Notes under the pieces: generated by a model
Databases searched by the model: none
Seen by the model: the letters and a program-made list of their open reading frames with translations, nothing else
What the model was told of the DNA's origin: nothing
DNA from: Micrococcus terreus
Lineage (GTDB): Bacteria; Actinomycetota; Actinomycetes; Actinomycetales; Micrococcaceae
Length of the DNA: 64,000 nucleotides
Direction of reading: 5' to 3'
Assembly (NCBI RefSeq): GCF_900116905.1
Contig: NZ_FPCG01000002.1
Span: forward strand, 186,001-250,000
In this document: positions 55,188 to 63,040 of the stretch, piece after piece
How the letters are laid out: every line of letters begins with the position of its first letter
How positions within the stretch are numbered: the first letter of the stretch is position 1
Made by a program: the position numbers and the translations under genes

Positions 55188-57029
55188 TCAGCTCCGGCCG
55201 ACGAACCAATTCTGCAGGGTCTGCAGCCGCACGGTGAGCTGCTCCTCCGTGGCCTGAGGAACGGCCGGTCCCCCGCTGATCTCCCGCAGCCGGGTGTGGA
55301 TCACCCCGTGCGGGGTGCCGGATCGAGCAGACCAGGCCGACACGTTCTTGGACAGGGTCGCCCTCAGCTCCTTGAGACGGCGGTGGTCCACGACGTCGGC
55401 CGCGGCCTGGGATGCCCCGGTCTCCGTGCGCTTCGGTCGCCTCTTGAGCTGTTCGGCCTGGCGCTGACGCAGCAGCTCGCTCACCTGCTCGGCGTCGAGC
55501 AGGCCGGGGATCCCCAGGAAGTCCAGCTCTTCGTCTGAGCCCACAGCCCCGCCCGTGCCGAACTCGCCACCGTCGAAGAGCACCTTGTCGAAGGACGCCC
55601 GAGACTCCAGCGCCTGGAAGGACTCCCGGTGCAGCGAGTCCGAGGCGCGATCCTCGCGGTTGGCCGCCGCCAGCAGATCCTCCTCCGGAGCCAGGGAGAG
55701 GTCCTCCAGGTCCTCCACGCCCACGGCCCCGTCCGGCCGGTCCAGGGCATGGTCGCGTTCGGCCTCCATCTCATTGGCCAGCAGCATCAGCTGCGGGACG
55801 GAGGGCAGGAACACGCTCGCGGTCTCGCCACGGCGTCGAGAACGCACGAAGCGCCCGACGGCCTGGGCGAAGAACAGGGGGGTGGCCGTGGAGGTCGCAT
55901 ACACGCCCACGCACAGACGGGGCACGTCCACGCCCTCGGAGACCATCCGCACAGCGACCATCCATCGCTGCTCGCCCTCGGAGAACTGCTCGATCCGGTC
56001 CGAGGCCTTCTTGTCGTCGGAGAGGACCACGGTGACCTTCTCACCGCTGATCCGTTCCAGCTGGGCGGCATAGGCCCGGGCGTCCTCATGGTCGGTGGCG
56101 ATCACCAGTCCGCCGGCGTCCGGGACGTTGCGCCGCACCTCGGTCAGTCGCCGGTCGGCGGCCTGCAGCACCGAGGGGATCCACTCTCCCACCGGGTCCA
56201 GGGCCGTCCGCCACGCACTGGAGGTGATGTCCTTGGTGGCCGCCTCCCCGAGCTGGGCCTCCATCACCTCACCGGTGCTCGTCTTCCACCTCATCTGCCC
56301 GGAATAGGCCATGAAGATGACCGGACGGACCACATGGTCCCGCAGTGCCGGCCCATACCCATAGGTGTAGTCGGCCGTGGAGCGGCGGATCCCGTCCGGC
56401 CCCTCGGCATACTCCACGAACGGGATGGCCGCGGTGTCGGAACGGAACGGGGTGCCGGTCAGCGCCAGTCGGCGGGTGGCCGGCTCGAAGGCCTCACGGA
56501 TGCCGTCACCCCAGCTCAGGGCATCACCTCCATGGTGGATCTCGTCCAGGATGACCAGAGTGCGGGCCGCCTCCGTGCGGTTGCGGTGCAGGATCGGCTT
56601 GGAGGCGACCTGGGCGTAGGTCAGGGCGACGCCGATGTACTCCTGGCCGTGTCGCCCGTCGGCGTTCTTGAAGTTGGGGTCGATCGCCAGCCCGATCCGC
56701 GCCGCGGCATCAGCCCACTGGCGCTTGAGGTGATCGGTGGGGGCCACCACCGTGATCCGCTGGACGGTGCCAGCCGTCATCAGCATCTTGGCGATGCGCA
56801 GTGCGAAGGTGGTCTTGCCCGCGCCGGGGGTCGCCACGGCCATGAAGTCCTGGGGCTGCTTCTGCAGGTAGAGCTCCAGGGCCTCCTGCTGCCACTGACG
56901 CAGCTTGGGTGCGGTGCCCCACGCAGCACGCTCGGGCAGTGCGGGCGGGATGTCCTCGCCCACATGGAACAGAGACCCTTCGGAGGGAGCCTCCGGTGCT
57001 GCAGCGGCGCTGAACAGGTCATCGGTCAT
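55188..57029 (-). CDS. DEAD/DEAH-box superfamily 2 helicase
   Basis: 613-aa ATP-dependent helicase. Motif I ATPGAGKT (66-73), motif Ia VVAPTDHLKRQW, motif II DEIH (162-165), motif III LTGTPFRSD and motif VI QAVGRFVRSRRRG. The C-terminal ~200 residues are acidic and then basic (QLKRRPKR) and not assigned. Resembles type III restriction ResIII-like helicases that stand alone in actinobacteria. The substrate is unknown. Start ATG at 57029 with GGAGGAGG upstream. Two strong hairpins lie in the 5' leader (57058-57108). The DUF3039 gene lies 229 nt upstream on the same strand, a conserved neighbour pair. Confidence 0.88.
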   Translation of the reverse strand: MTDDLFSAAAAPEAPSEGSLFHVGEDIPPALPERAAWGTAPKLRQWQQEALELYLQKQPQDFMAVATPGAGKTTFALRIAKMLMTAGTVQRITVVAPTDHLKRQWADAAARIGLAIDPNFKNADGRHGQEYIGVALTYAQVASKPILHRNRTEAARTLVILDEIHHGGDALSWGDGIREAFEPATRRLALTGTPFRSDTAAIPFVEYAEGPDGIRRSTADYTYGYGPALRDHVVRPVIFMAYSGQMRWKTSTGEVMEAQLGEAATKDITSSAWRTALDPVGEWIPSVLQAADRRLTEVRRNVPDAGGLVIATDHEDARAYAAQLERISGEKVTVVLSDDKKASDRIEQFSEGEQRWMVAVRMVSEGVDVPRLCVGVYATSTATPLFFAQAVGRFVRSRRRGETASVFLPSVPQLMLLANEMEAERDHALDRPDGAVGVEDLEDLSLAPEEDLLAAANREDRASDSLHRESFQALESRASFDKVLFDGGEFGTGGAVGSDEELDFLGIPGLLDAEQVSELLRQRQAEQLKRRPKRTETGASQAAADVVDHRRLKELRATLSKNVSAWSARSGTPHGVIHTRLREISGGPAVPQATEEQLTVRLQTLQNWFVGRS

Positions 57030-57057
57030 GGACGGGCACCTCCTCCAGGTCAGGACG

Positions 57058-57108
57058 TGTGCGGGGCACCGCACACAGCACGGGACAGCGCGCGGCAACG
57101 CGCTGTCC
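57058..57108 (-). promoter_or_regulatory. two hairpins in the helicase 5' leader
   Basis: GGACAGCGCG-N6-CGCGCTGTCC (57083-57108, 10-bp perfect stem) is followed on the minus strand by GTGTGCGGTG/CCCCGCACAC-type pairing (about 57058-57076), then the GGAGGAGG ribosome site. Further upstream are a TCAtCACGTGgTGA near-palindrome (57124-57137) and a CACGCC-N4-GGCGTG dyad (57137-57152). The rest of 57030-57258 shows only the DUF3039 terminator-like hairpin at 57232-57248. Confidence 0.45.
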
Positions 57109-57231
57109 AGCGAGTCTTCACATCATCACGTGGTGACACGCCGGCAGGCGTGACACGGCACCGCATCCTTCACTCGGATCCTCCGGTGCCCTGGACGACC
57201 ATCTGGTGTGGCCGTCGTCGGGAATCATCCA

Positions 57232-57248
57232 GGCCTGCCCGGCAGGCC
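57232..57248 (-). terminator. hairpin downstream of DUF3039 gene, terminator-like
   Basis: GGCCTGC-CCG-GCAGGCC, a 7-bp GC-rich stem, 11 nt beyond the DUF3039 stop codon. No U-tract, so weak or rho-assisted termination is possible. Confidence 0.4.
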
Positions 57249-57258
57249 CGGACCAGGC

Positions 57259-57609
57259 TCAGCCCTTGCCGCGGCCGCCGAACCAGCCTCGCCGGCCCCC
57301 GCCGGACTCGGAACCGGAGTCATCCCCGGAACGCAGCCCCTCGTAGATCTCCTTGCACTCCGGGCAGACCGGGAAACGCTCCGGGTCACGGCCGGGAGTC
57401 CAGACCTTGCCACAGAGGGCCACCACCGGCTCACCGGTGAGTGCCGACTCCATGATCTTCTCCTTGCGCACGTAGTGCGAGAAGCGCTCGTGATCGCCCG
57501 GTTCGGCGTCCTGGAGCTGCTCCTGGCGATCCAGCACAGCCGCGCCGGCCGAGCCGGGACCCTGGGGCGCACCGGGTGAGAGGTGATCGGGATCAGCAGG
57601 CAGACTCAT
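57259..57609 (-). CDS. DUF3039 domain protein (putative zinc-binding)
   Basis: 116-aa protein with the DUF3039 core HERFSHYVRKEKIMESALTG and the metal-site candidates Cys66 in ALCGKVW, Cys82 and Cys85 in FPVCPECKEIYE; His40 and His45 may also contribute. The C-terminus is a Gly/Arg-rich tail (about 96-116), suggesting nucleic-acid binding. In actinobacteria this family usually lies beside the helicase found here. TAGACT ends 7 nt before the ATG at 57609, so it is likely leaderless. No experimental function is known to me. Confidence 0.85.
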   Translation of the reverse strand: MSLPADPDHLSPGAPQGPGSAGAAVLDRQEQLQDAEPGDHERFSHYVRKEKIMESALTGEPVVALCGKVWTPGRDPERFPVCPECKEIYEGLRSGDDSGSESGGGRRGWFGGRGKG

Positions 57610-57659
57610 GCCCACGAGTCTATCGCCCTCACGCCGGCGCGGTGGGCCCAGCCCCTGGG

Positions 57660-59231
57660 TCAGGCGTGCCGCAGCACCTGCTGGTAGGTCTCGGCCTGGG
57701 CTCGGTCGAACCACCGCCCACCCAGGCGGATCCCCAGCCACACCAGCACCGCGCCGAGGACCAGTCCCACACCGAGGGTGAGCCAATGGAACAGCGGGTC
57801 TCCGGTGACCAAGGCCACGATGAACAGGACCAGCTCGGGCAGGACCAACACCACCGTCACGGCCATCGAGGCCAGCTGGACGAGCATGATCCGCATCATC
57901 GCCCCCTGCGGCGTGGCGAAGGGACTGGATCCGGGTGGCGGCACCGGATAGATGAACCGGGCCGAGACGAGGGCAGAGACGGCCGCGCCGGCCAGCAGCG
58001 CACCGAAGGCCAGTCCCAGCAGACCCGGCAGCGGAGCCCATTCGTTGGCCAGGGCACAGGAGCCGAGGGTGATCAGCAGTGTGGCCGGCACCGCCCACAC
58101 CAGCAGCGCGGCGATCCGGCCGATCCGATCGTCCCGCCCGGACACTCCAGAGGTCACATGCAGGGCGAAGGCGGATCCGTCATAGCTGATGTCCGCGGAG
58201 ATCGCGTAGCCGAGCATGAATCCGGTGATGGGCCCCAGCGCCAGGAGCAGCCCGTAGGTCCCGTCCTGCTGACCCAGGAACCAGAACAGCAGCAGCAGCG
58301 CCGGCAGCATCACCAGAGACGCCGAGTAGCGGGGGTCCTTGAACCAGTAGATCAGTGACCGGGCCATCACGGCGCCGGCCGGGGTGGCCGGGGTCCGACC
58401 GATCAGACCCAGACCGGTGCTGCGAGAGGCTGTGGCCCCCGCACCGCCGCGGGACTCCACACTGCGACGGATCGCCAGCATCCACAGTCCCAACGCCCCG
58501 GCAAGCCAAAGCAGGCACAGGCCCAGCAGGGCCGCCGCCTCGCCGAGCCGTCCCTCGGCCACTGTCCAGGGCAGTGCTGTGAAGGAGCCCAACGGTGTCC
58601 AGGCCAGCACCGAGGCGATCTGCGGCAGCCGGTCCCAGAGCTGGGCGATGGAGTCGGCGACCTGGCTGATGATCAGCCCGGCCAGCACCAGCGGGACCAT
58701 GGCGATCAGGGACAGGGTCTCCCGCACCCGACGACGGCCGGCCACGGAGGCGAGCAGGCCGGTCACCGCGTAGGACAGAGCCACGCAGAACAGGGTTCCG
58801 AGCACGGCTCCGAGCACTGCGGCCGCCGCCGCCCACGGGTGGTCGCGCCAGGCGGCCACGGTGGCGAGCAGACCCAGTGCCGTCCCCAGGCCGGCCAGAG
58901 TGATGGTGCCGGCCAACAGCAGTCCGACCACCAGGGTCCGGGGCGGGATGCCGAAAGTCACGAAGTTCACCGGGTCCAGCGTGGGATCCACTCCCGAGAC
59001 GAAGACCGGGATGACCAGCCAGAGCACGACCGCCACCGACATGGCCAGCACGAGGGCGGTTCCTCGCACCTGCACGCTCTCCCCTGCCAACGCGAACATC
59101 CCGACGGAGAGCACTCCGAGCATCCCGGCCAGATAGGCCAGTCCGATGACCGTGAAGACCAGCTGCATGGTGCTGCGGCGCCAGCCATTGACCATCAGGC
59201 GCAGCTTGAGACGGATCAGGTGCGCAACCAT
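57660..59231 (-). CDS. ABC transporter permease (multi-helix, ABC-2-like)
   Basis: 523-aa integral membrane protein with about 12 hydrophobic segments spread over its whole length, starting with LVFTVIGLAYLAGMLGVLSVG and ending LVLGAVLVWLGIRLGG. No soluble catalytic domain. It is coupled to the upstream ATPase gene (16-nt overlap), so the two form an exporter; substrate unknown. The ATG at 59231 (MVAHLIRLKLRLM) is chosen because the longer open frame lies inside the ATPase gene. Confidence 0.85.
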   Translation of the reverse strand: MVAHLIRLKLRLMVNGWRRSTMQLVFTVIGLAYLAGMLGVLSVGMFALAGESVQVRGTALVLAMSVAVVLWLVIPVFVSGVDPTLDPVNFVTFGIPPRTLVVGLLLAGTITLAGLGTALGLLATVAAWRDHPWAAAAAVLGAVLGTLFCVALSYAVTGLLASVAGRRRVRETLSLIAMVPLVLAGLIISQVADSIAQLWDRLPQIASVLAWTPLGSFTALPWTVAEGRLGEAAALLGLCLLWLAGALGLWMLAIRRSVESRGGAGATASRSTGLGLIGRTPATPAGAVMARSLIYWFKDPRYSASLVMLPALLLLFWFLGQQDGTYGLLLALGPITGFMLGYAISADISYDGSAFALHVTSGVSGRDDRIGRIAALLVWAVPATLLITLGSCALANEWAPLPGLLGLAFGALLAGAAVSALVSARFIYPVPPPGSSPFATPQGAMMRIMLVQLASMAVTVVLVLPELVLFIVALVTGDPLFHWLTLGVGLVLGAVLVWLGIRLGGRWFDRAQAETYQQVLRHA

Positions 59232-60073
59232 GACAGCCCCTCTCCGCTGCTGCGGCCGCCCACCAGCTCCACGAACCGGTCTTCCAGGGACTGCTCCCCG
59301 CGCACCTCGTCCACGGTGCCGGCGGCCAACAGGTTTCCCTGGGCGATGACCGCCACGTGGTCGCACATGCGTTGGACCAGGTCCATCACATGACTGGAGA
59401 CGATCACGGTCCCCCCGTTAGCCACGTACTGGGCCAGGATCTCGCGAATGTTCGCCGCGGACACCGGGTCCACGGCCTCGAAGGGCTCGTCCAGGACCAG
59501 CAGGTGCGGTGCATGGATCATCGCCGAGGCCAGGCCGACCTTCTTGGTCATGCCGGCGGAGTAGTCGGCCACGAGCTTGCCTGCATCGGCCTCCAGGTCC
59601 ATCACCCGCAGCAAGTCCCGGGTGCGCTCGGCCACGGTGTCACGGTCCATGCCGCGCAGCAGTCCCGCGTAGGTGACCAGCTGTTCTCCGGTGAGGCGAT
59701 CGAAGAGTCGGACCCCGTCGGCCAGCACACCCATCCGTCGCTTCGCCGGCAGCGGGTCCTGCCACACATCCGTGCCGTGGATCCAGACCTGCCCCTGGTC
59801 CGGACGCAGCAGTCCGGTCGCCATGGACAGCGCCGTGGTCTTGCCGGCGCCGTTGGGCCCGACCAGGCCGTAGAACGATCCTGCCGGCACATCCAGCGAG
59901 ATGCCGTTCACGGCGACTTTCTCACCGAACCGTTTGGCCAGGCCTCGCATCACCAGCGCGTGGTCTGGATCCGGCAGGGGCTGACGGCCCTGCTCCTGGC
60001 CGCGTGGGTCTGCACCGAGGACTGCAGGTGGGGCCTGGGGACGAGCGGGAGGGGTCTGACCGAGTTCATCCAT
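59216..60073 (-). CDS. ABC transporter ATP-binding protein
   Basis: 285-aa ATPase with Walker A GPNGAGKT (72-79), a Q-loop, a degenerate signature YSAGMTKKVGLA where LSGGQ is usual, Walker B LLVLDEP and the H-loop SSHVMDLVQ. A Pro/Gln-rich N-terminal tail of about 38 residues precedes the domain. Partner of the downstream permease, giving an ABC-2-type exporter. TAGCGT ends 7 nt before the ATG at 60073, so probably leaderless; a GTG 9 nt upstream is the alternative start. An inverted repeat lies between it and the YbbN-like gene. Confidence 0.9.
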   Translation of the reverse strand: MDELGQTPPARPQAPPAVLGADPRGQEQGRQPLPDPDHALVMRGLAKRFGEKVAVNGISLDVPAGSFYGLVGPNGAGKTTALSMATGLLRPDQGQVWIHGTDVWQDPLPAKRRMGVLADGVRLFDRLTGEQLVTYAGLLRGMDRDTVAERTRDLLRVMDLEADAGKLVADYSAGMTKKVGLASAMIHAPHLLVLDEPFEAVDPVSAANIREILAQYVANGGTVIVSSHVMDLVQRMCDHVAVIAQGNLLAAGTVDEVRGEQSLEDRFVELVGGRSSGEGLSWLRT

Positions 60074-60104
60074 GCACCTCACGCTAGCAACGCCGCGGTG
60101 CCGG

Positions 60105-60125
60105 CTCCTCCCCCTCGGGGAGGAG
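60105..60125 (-). terminator. hairpin downstream of YbbN-like gene, terminator-like
   Basis: CTCCTCCCC-N3-GGGGAGGAG, a 9-bp perfect stem with a 3-nt loop, 31 nt beyond the stop codon. No U-tract. It lies directly upstream of the ABC ATPase promoter candidate. Confidence 0.5.
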
Positions 60126-60156
60126 ATCGTCAGGGTCGCTCTCCCCCTGCGTCGGG

Positions 60157-61116
60157 TCAGAACAGGGCGGTGGCCAACGATCGCCGTGAGGCAGCCGTTC
60201 GCGGGTCCTGATCACCCACCACGGAGTAGAGCTGGACCAGGTGCGCCCGAGCTGTTTCACGGTCCTCACCGGGGTGGAGGGCAATGAAGCGGACGAGCCG
60301 CGCGAAGGCGTCCTCCACGTGGCCGCCGACCAGGTCAAGGTCGGCCACCCGCAGCTGTGCCTCCAGATCATCGGGCGAGTCCGCTGCGGCCCGGCGCACG
60401 GCATCGGCGTCCAGCGTGGCAGTGCGCTGCATCAGCTCCACGCGGGCCAGGCCGACAGCGGCCTCGTCATCTCCCGGGTTCTCCTTCAACGCCTGGCGGT
60501 AGGCCTGGATCGCAGCATCCGGATCTCCCTGCGCCAAGGCGTCCACAGCCTGCTGATGCAGCGGGGGCAGAGCCGGAGGCGCCGGCGGGGCGTCGGCCGG
60601 AGCCTGCTCCTGCGGACCGAGCGGCGGCACCGTGCCCGTCAGTCCGTTCTGGGCGGCCACCTGCAGCAGCTCATCCAGCAGGGAATCGAGCTGGTCCGCA
60701 CCCACCGCCTGGTTCAGCAGAGGAACCGGCTGAGCCGAGAGGATCCCGATCACGGCCGGTCCTGACGTCAGGCCGAACACCTGGAGCAGCTGAGGATGGG
60801 CGTCCGCATCGACCTCGGCCAGCACCAGGCGCCCCTGCCGGCCGTTGACGGCGGGCGTGAGCAGCTGGTCCAGCTGGTCACTCACCGGTGTGACTGAGGT
60901 GCGCAGATGCACCAGCACCGGGACCCGGGCAGAGAGCTGAATGAGCTGCTGCAGTTCCCCTTCGCCGACTCCGCGGACGACCCAGCTGCCGGAGGCCTGA
61001 TCGGCCCTGTCCGGCCCCGCCGCAGAACGGGTGGATTCCGAGGTCGGCCGGGCGGCCAGGGATGACAGGTCGACCGCACCTCGCAGGTGGGACGGTGCGG
61101 GGGGCTGTTCAGTCAT
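60157..61116 (-). CDS. YbbN/CnoX-like thioredoxin-fold protein with TPR-like region
   Basis: 319-aa protein. A thioredoxin-like domain occupies about 45-150, but the active-site position reads VHLRTSVTPVSDQ with no CxxC, so it is not a redox enzyme of classic type. A Pro/Ala linker (about 165-185) leads to TPR-like repeats (HQQAVDALAQGDPDAAIQAYRQAL and ARLVRFIALHPGEDRETAR, shortened). This matches the tetratricopeptide co-chaperonin YbbN/CnoX family. GAGGAG sits just upstream of the ATG. The gene follows the unknown membrane protein with a 23-nt gap. Confidence 0.82.
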   Translation of the reverse strand: MTEQPPAPSHLRGAVDLSSLAARPTSESTRSAAGPDRADQASGSWVVRGVGEGELQQLIQLSARVPVLVHLRTSVTPVSDQLDQLLTPAVNGRQGRLVLAEVDADAHPQLLQVFGLTSGPAVIGILSAQPVPLLNQAVGADQLDSLLDELLQVAAQNGLTGTVPPLGPQEQAPADAPPAPPALPPLHQQAVDALAQGDPDAAIQAYRQALKENPGDDEAAVGLARVELMQRTATLDADAVRRAAADSPDDLEAQLRVADLDLVGGHVEDAFARLVRFIALHPGEDRETARAHLVQLYSVVGDQDPRTAASRRSLATALF

Positions 61117-61139
61117 CTCGACTCTCCTCTTCAGGACAC

Positions 61140-62873
61140 TCAGTCGCCGTACGAGACCCGGTACAGCTCATCTTCGAAACCGATGAGCGAGACCCGGGCG
61201 TCCTCACCTGTGGCCGACTCTCGGGGAATGTGGATCACCATCGTTTCATAGAAGCGCATGTACAAGGCGGTCGTGGTTTCATTGCTGGACTCGCCTGCGA
61301 CCTTCTGTGCAAGCTCACTGGCGATGACGGTGCCGCCACGCTCCTTGGGACTCGAATTCACATTGGCAAAGACATTGGCGAACACCAGTGCCGACCCGTC
61401 GGGGAGACGGATCGCCTGCGACTGATCCGTCGCCACGGAACGGTTCAACCTGATGGTGGCGTCCCGGGCTGTCCTCGACAGGTTCTCCTGGTAGTCCTGG
61501 ATGGCCTGGACGTAGGAGTTGGAGACCAACTTGTCTTTGAAGGTGTGGTCTGAGTCCGTCAAGACGGCCGCGGTCCCATCGACAGCCTGCTGAGGCGACA
61601 TGGCCAATCCCTCGGCCTGATCCAGCTCGAGGATCTCTACACCGGGCTGATCCAGCTGCATTCCCGACAGATCTGACCCCGGCGTCATCGGTACGGCGAA
61701 CCTCGCCTGATACTGCTGCCGCGGACCGTTCTGCTGCATCAACAGCACCTGCGGGGTCTCGTTCTGTTCGCCTTCGGTTACCGCGATGATGCTGCGCGGA
61801 AAGCCAGGTGCCTCGGTCGCCGCGGCTGCGAGAATCGGTGAAGCAGCTATCGGTGCTGGACCCACCAGCGAATCGTCGAAGCCCTTGTTGCGGTAGTGGA
61901 GTTCACGCATGGTTCGGGCGGATCCCCCGATTCGTGTGGTCAGCGCTTCCGCATCGCGGGCTTCATCACCACGGCTCATGCCCCCTGCCACCATCCCAAG
62001 GATCCGTTCCAGCTGCTGGTCCACGACCACCGGAATGAACTCCTCTGTCTGATCGCCTGAACTCGGACTGGCGCTCTCGGGGGACGGTGATGCGGTAGCC
62101 GGGGCCAACACAGAGCTTCCCAGGACCAGCACGCCCACGGCAGCACCTGCACCCATCCGTCGGGCAGTGCTGGAGCTCTGCCTGTCGGAGGTCGCACCGG
62201 CCCGGCCCGACTGGCCCGGGTCGGCCGCCTGAGTTGCGGCCGGACGCCCGCCACGGCGACTCCGCAGCCAGGCCCAGAGCAGCAGGCCCAGGCCGATGAG
62301 GATGAGCAGGGGGCCGATGACCAGCAGAGGGACGATCCAGGGGCTGTCTCCGACGCGGTTGGTCCAGGTGACCGTGACATCGGTGGGAGCCGGCGCCGTT
62401 CCGTCCACGGCGATCAGCAGCGCCGTCTGGTCCTCCTCCGGCAGCGTCCAGCGCTGCTCGAGCGTGCCCGAGGCCTCGTGCGTCTCGATCCACAGATCCG
62501 AGTCGACCGGGTTGGGCACCTCCATCTCGCCCTCCGCGTGATCCACGATCACGTGCGGCTGCTCACCCTCCGGGACATCGGTCTGGATGCCCTTCACCGT
62601 GTTGTGCGCCGCGTCGCCGATCCATGCCTGGATGTCGCGCTCCCGTCCCAGCATCACGGTGTAGTCGCCGTCACCGGTGAGCGTGTACTCCACCGGGTCC
62701 TCATCGATCTCTGCGAACTCACCGGTGATCACCGTCAGCGGCGCCTCGGTGGGGTCGTCGCCCACCTCGGCGGTCAGAGTCAGCGGAGGCGTCCAGATCG
62801 TCTGGAGACCGATGCCGCCCAGCAGGGCGGCCAGGCCCAGCAGGAGGGCCAGGAGACCGGAAACAATGCGCAC
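61140..62873 (-). CDS. membrane protein of unknown function
   Basis: 577-aa protein I do not recognise. It has an N-terminal signal anchor (about 4-25), an extracytoplasmic domain (26-175), a strong transmembrane segment (about 179-203, PLLVIGPLLILIGLGLLLW), a basic cytoplasmic stretch with QAADPGQ, a further apolar segment (about 241-261) and a Ser/Pro linker. A second soluble domain (290-577) then lies outside the membrane if topology alternates. The GTG at 62873 is the first start; no clear ribosome site. A good promoter, TTATCA-18-TATACT (62983-62954, minus strand), lies about 80 nt upstream. It may work with the YbbN-like gene downstream. Confidence 0.75.
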   Translation of the reverse strand: MRIVSGLLALLLGLAALLGGIGLQTIWTPPLTLTAEVGDDPTEAPLTVITGEFAEIDEDPVEYTLTGDGDYTVMLGRERDIQAWIGDAAHNTVKGIQTDVPEGEQPHVIVDHAEGEMEVPNPVDSDLWIETHEASGTLEQRWTLPEEDQTALLIAVDGTAPAPTDVTVTWTNRVGDSPWIVPLLVIGPLLILIGLGLLLWAWLRSRRGGRPAATQAADPGQSGRAGATSDRQSSSTARRMGAGAAVGVLVLGSSVLAPATASPSPESASPSSGDQTEEFIPVVVDQQLERILGMVAGGMSRGDEARDAEALTTRIGGSARTMRELHYRNKGFDDSLVGPAPIAASPILAAAATEAPGFPRSIIAVTEGEQNETPQVLLMQQNGPRQQYQARFAVPMTPGSDLSGMQLDQPGVEILELDQAEGLAMSPQQAVDGTAAVLTDSDHTFKDKLVSNSYVQAIQDYQENLSRTARDATIRLNRSVATDQSQAIRLPDGSALVFANVFANVNSSPKERGGTVIASELAQKVAGESSNETTTALYMRFYETMVIHIPRESATGEDARVSLIGFEDELYRVSYGD

Positions 62874-62953
62874 GCGAAGAGCCGTTCATTCGGGGACAGA
62901 GTGAATCGGGCCGGTCGCGGGAGCGGAGAACTCCTGGACACAGCCCGAATCGC

Positions 62954-62983
62954 AGTATACGGGGAAAGGTCACCGAATGATAA
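62954..62983 (-). promoter_or_regulatory. promoter of the unknown membrane protein gene
   Basis: Minus strand TTATCA (62983-62978), an 18-nt spacer, TATACT (62959-62954, five of six matches). The 5' untranslated region to the GTG at 62873 would be about 75 nt. Confidence 0.55.
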
Positions 62984-63040
62984 CGACGACGTCCGCCCGG
63001 CAGACGCTGGAGGGCTCAGCTGTGCCGTACCCTGAGCAGT

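Noticed and set aside
57124-57137. CACGTG-centred near-palindrome as a defined operator
   Set aside because: Single imperfect occurrence with no second copy found; kept only as a note in the helicase leader entry.
60157-61116. Calling the YbbN-like protein a thioredoxin reductase partner or thioredoxin
   Set aside because: No CxxC active site is present; only the fold and TPR-like repeats support the family call.
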